Positions 15,127-16,860 of a stretch of 16,860 nt of DNA are shown here, one piece after another. The stretch is taken from NCBI GenBank assembly GCA_041492185.1, contig JBGPWL010000097.1:1-16860 (forward strand). Direction: 5' to 3'. The first letter of the stretch is position 1; the number at the start of each line of letters is the position of its first letter. The translations under genes and the position numbers were made by a program. This stretch comes from JAOAPY01 sp041492185 (lineage in GTDB: Bacteria; Acidobacteriota; Blastocatellia; Pyrinomonadales; Pyrinomonadaceae). Under the pieces are notes generated by a model. That model saw nothing but the letters and a program-made list of their open reading frames with translations. It was not told where the DNA came from and made no database searches.

Positions 15127-15382
15127 AAATGAAGTACGCGAGTGTGTTAAAGATGGAATTCGCGGAGATTTCCGTATTTTTCCGCTGATTTTGGGTAACT
15201 TAACTTTGTTTGGGATGAGGTTGATTAGAGTCCCGTAGGGACGGAATGTTCATAGCTCAGAGCACGTTTCTAATTTCTTCAGCTGCATCTTCTTATAAGG
15301 TGAGCTTTGCAATAAACATCCGGCTCCTATGGAGCCGCTGAAACGGGCCGCTGAAAATCGCGGATAATACTGAACGTCACGA
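15127..15382. other. 256-bp intergenic region with REP-like pair
   Basis: This gap separates the glycoside hydrolase stop (15383) from the co-polymerase start (15126). It contains the inverted REP-like pair (15230-15337) and a 13-bp-spaced direct repeat GCCGCTGAAA (15334-15343 and 15347-15356). The promoter of the EPS genes should lie in 15127-15229, but I see no -10/-35 pair I would defend. Confidence 0.6.
15230..15337. repeat. Inverted pair of REP-like hairpin elements (BIME-like)
   Basis: The plus-strand unit is a hairpin GTCCC-GTA-GGGAC (15230-15242) followed by the tail GGAATGTTCATAG (15243-15255). The minus-strand unit is a hairpin CGGCTCC/GGAGCCG (15321-15337) followed, reading the minus strand, by GATGTTTATTG (15310-15320). 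The tails match closely (ATGTT-pyrimidine-AT), so these are two copies of one element facing each other. Similar elements are associated with REP-type transposases in other genomes. The minus unit may also act as a weak terminator for the hydrolase gene, though no T-run follows. Confidence 0.75.
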
Positions 15383-16651
15383 TCAGTGATCCGGCGTCAC
15401 GTACTGCGGCGCATCCGTCAGCGCAAGAATGAGGCCCGACGCTTCAACCGTTTGCGTGCCAATTGTTTCGCCCGTGTGCGCGATGACCCGATATGCTCCG
15501 GCTTTCAACGGGATCGTAATGGTGTGGCCCGGCCGTGCAGTGGTCCACGCCGCGAACGAAATGCTGTCACCGCGACGAAACATGAGCACGTAATCGTCCG
15601 TGCCGCCAACAGGTAGTCGCTCGCTAAAACGATAACCCGCCAAAAGCGTGTTCAGAGTTTGCGCCGCGCGATACGCCGGCTTCAGATCGTAAACCGGCTC
15701 GCGATTCGCGTAGTAAGGAAACGACACGATGCCCCAGTGATGCTCGATATTCTTGGAATCATTTCCATCGTCGTGCCAGTCGTACCAGATCGATAACGCA
15801 ACGCCGTTCGCCTGATTGATGAGCAGCTCGCGTGCATACATTTTCGCTTGCCACGCTTCGTCAAGATTGTGCCAGGCTGTCGTGTAGCCCCACTCGCCGG
15901 AAATGATCTGCACCTGTTTACCGGCGGGGGCGTAGGCGTCGATCAGTCGCCGCAGCCGGCGATAATCTTCGGCAACAGTTTCGGGATCTGTTTGCCGGTA
16001 AGGATGGATCGAAACCGCGGACCAGTATTCCAGCAGTCCGGCCTTGAAACATTGTTCCAGAAAAGGAAAGTCAAAGCCTGATACAGCCGGTCCAATCACC
16101 TGTTCACCGGGTGCGGCCTGGCGCATCGCTTGGGCGCATTCGAGCGCCAGTCGCGTGTAGTTGAGAACGCTCGGATGCGGCGTCCAGAAACCGATGTTGG
16201 GTTCGTTGTAGATATCCCAAAGAATGCCGCGTCCGCGAAAATGCTGTGCGGCTGCCGCGGCCCATTGCGCGAACGCGCGCCGACCTTCGTCGGTGTAAGG
16301 CGCGACGCCGTCGTCGTAAAGCTTGTTGGTATAGTCGAGAATAAAAAGCGCGCGGATCTTGTGTTGGTCGAGCGCGTCCATCAAACGGTCATAAGGCGTG
16401 AAGTCGTAACGACCATTGGCCGTCTCGGTTCGCTGCCAGTAAAAATCCATGCGCACCCAACGAAAGCCCGCGGCGGCGAGCAGCTTCAGCTCACCGGGTT
16501 GCGGATCGGTGAAGTGAATGTTGACGCCGATGCCCTCCGGAATCGCCGGCGCTGCATTGTCTGATTCACGCGCCGAAGATGAGCGCGCATTCTGTGCACA
16601 CCCGGACAGCAACAACGCCGCCAGACTAAGCAAGAAAAGATAACGAGTCAT
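15383..16651 (-). CDS. Lipoprotein glycoside hydrolase, clan GH-A (PslG/GH39- or GH5-like)
   Basis: This 422-aa protein starts with a lipoprotein signal peptide: MTRYLF, a hydrophobic core, then LLSGC with the lipid-bearing cysteine at residue 18. Residues 38-340 form a TIM barrel. GILWDIYNEPNIGFW (142-156) carries the acid/base glutamate E150 in the NEP motif, and QIISGEWGYTT (248-258) carries the probable nucleophile E253. Other barrel markers are GFRWVRMDFYWQ (62-73), SIHPYR (214-219) and IWYDWHDDG (288-296). A small beta-domain follows (about 345-420). It most likely cleaves beta-linked polysaccharide outside the cytoplasm. Its place beside an EPS locus parallels PslG of Pseudomonas, a secreted hydrolase of similar size that trims its own polysaccharide, but family and substrate are inferred. 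No strong Shine-Dalgarno precedes ATG 16651. Confidence 0.88.
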   Translation of the reverse strand: MTRYLFLLSLAALLLSGCAQNARSSSARESDNAAPAIPEGIGVNIHFTDPQPGELKLLAAAGFRWVRMDFYWQRTETANGRYDFTPYDRLMDALDQHKIRALFILDYTNKLYDDGVAPYTDEGRRAFAQWAAAAAQHFRGRGILWDIYNEPNIGFWTPHPSVLNYTRLALECAQAMRQAAPGEQVIGPAVSGFDFPFLEQCFKAGLLEYWSAVSIHPYRQTDPETVAEDYRRLRRLIDAYAPAGKQVQIISGEWGYTTAWHNLDEAWQAKMYARELLINQANGVALSIWYDWHDDGNDSKNIEHHWGIVSFPYYANREPVYDLKPAYRAAQTLNTLLAGYRFSERLPVGGTDDYVLMFRRGDSISFAAWTTARPGHTITIPLKAGAYRVIAHTGETIGTQTVEASGLILALTDAPQYVTPDH

Positions 16652-16779
16652 TTGAACAGACTATCGACAGAGCCTAAGGGAGGAATACGGCAAATTCAGA
16701 GGCTTCTCCGCAGCGCAAGAGCACGCACAGTGGACTCTTGATGCGATTCGAGGCAGACGGGCTCAACTTATCTGTCCAT
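16652..16779. other. Upstream gap of the glycoside hydrolase gene
   Basis: I see no repeat, hairpin or clear promoter in these 128 bp. They should include the promoter of the hydrolase gene if it is transcribed separately. Confidence 0.5.
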
Positions 16780-16860
16780 CTAGCTTGAATGGGGTTGGAT
16801 GTCTAAGATCCACTTGGTATCAACCAACGTGTCGCCGAGTGCGGCAACGGCCTCACGCTC
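16780..16860 (-). CDS. Possible C-terminal fragment of a gene entering from beyond the window
   Basis: The minus strand is open from the window edge to a TAG at 16780-16782, giving 26 residues that begin EREAVAALGDTLVD and end ILDIQPHSS. The composition looks protein-like (mixed helix, then a short strand), but the piece is too short to identify. A chance open frame of this length is quite possible. Confidence 0.3.
   Translation of the reverse strand, partial: EREAVAALGDTLVDTKWILDIQPHSS

Overview
The window is one long minus-strand block. Eleven well-supported genes, plus one doubtful fragment, are all transcribed from high to low coordinates. No rRNA, tRNA, CRISPR array or transposase gene is visible. 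The gene styles point to a Gram-negative, soil-type bacterium, most likely an Acidobacteriota member of the Blastocatellia/Pyrinomonadales kind. That placement is an inference from protein flavour and from the intergenic hairpin repeats, not a computed taxonomy.

Positions 16651 down to 5211 hold a nearly complete Wzx/Wzy-type exopolysaccharide (EPS) locus. In transcription order it encodes a secreted lipoprotein glycoside hydrolase, a kinase-less polysaccharide co-polymerase (Wzz/GumC type), a CpsD-like P-loop protein with a degenerate nucleotide-binding site, a short Wza-like export protein, a polyprenyl-phosphate sugar-1-phosphate transferase, a Wzx flippase, a Wzy/O-antigen-ligase-type polymerase and two GT4 glycosyltransferases. 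Together these would prime a repeat unit on a lipid carrier, extend it, flip it, polymerise it with chain-length control, export it through the envelope, and possibly trim it. Genes from 10449 to 5211 are tightly packed, with gaps of 8 and 9 bp and one 4-bp overlap. Several starts were moved from the longest open frame to internal codons with better ribosome binding sites or better family fit, including two GTG starts.

Positions 5007 down to 1 hold a second unit: a membrane-anchored LolA/RseB-like protein, then 50 bp later a very large secreted RHS/YD-repeat protein. The RHS frame is open for 1359 codons and leaves the window at base 1, so its core and variable C-terminal tip are missing. It has no stop codon inside the window and is easily overlooked in an ORF listing.

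The longer intergenic gaps are rich in small repeats. These are a REP/BIME-like inverted pair (15230-15337), a twin hairpin pair (13448-13525), a degenerate heptad tandem repeat (12051-12085), a 16-bp hairpin in the flippase leader (10482-10497), and a leader hairpin and palindrome before the LolA-like gene (5025-5067). The most interesting points for follow-up are the CpsD-like protein without the Walker A lysine, the two hairpin-pair families, and the RHS plus LolA-like pairing.
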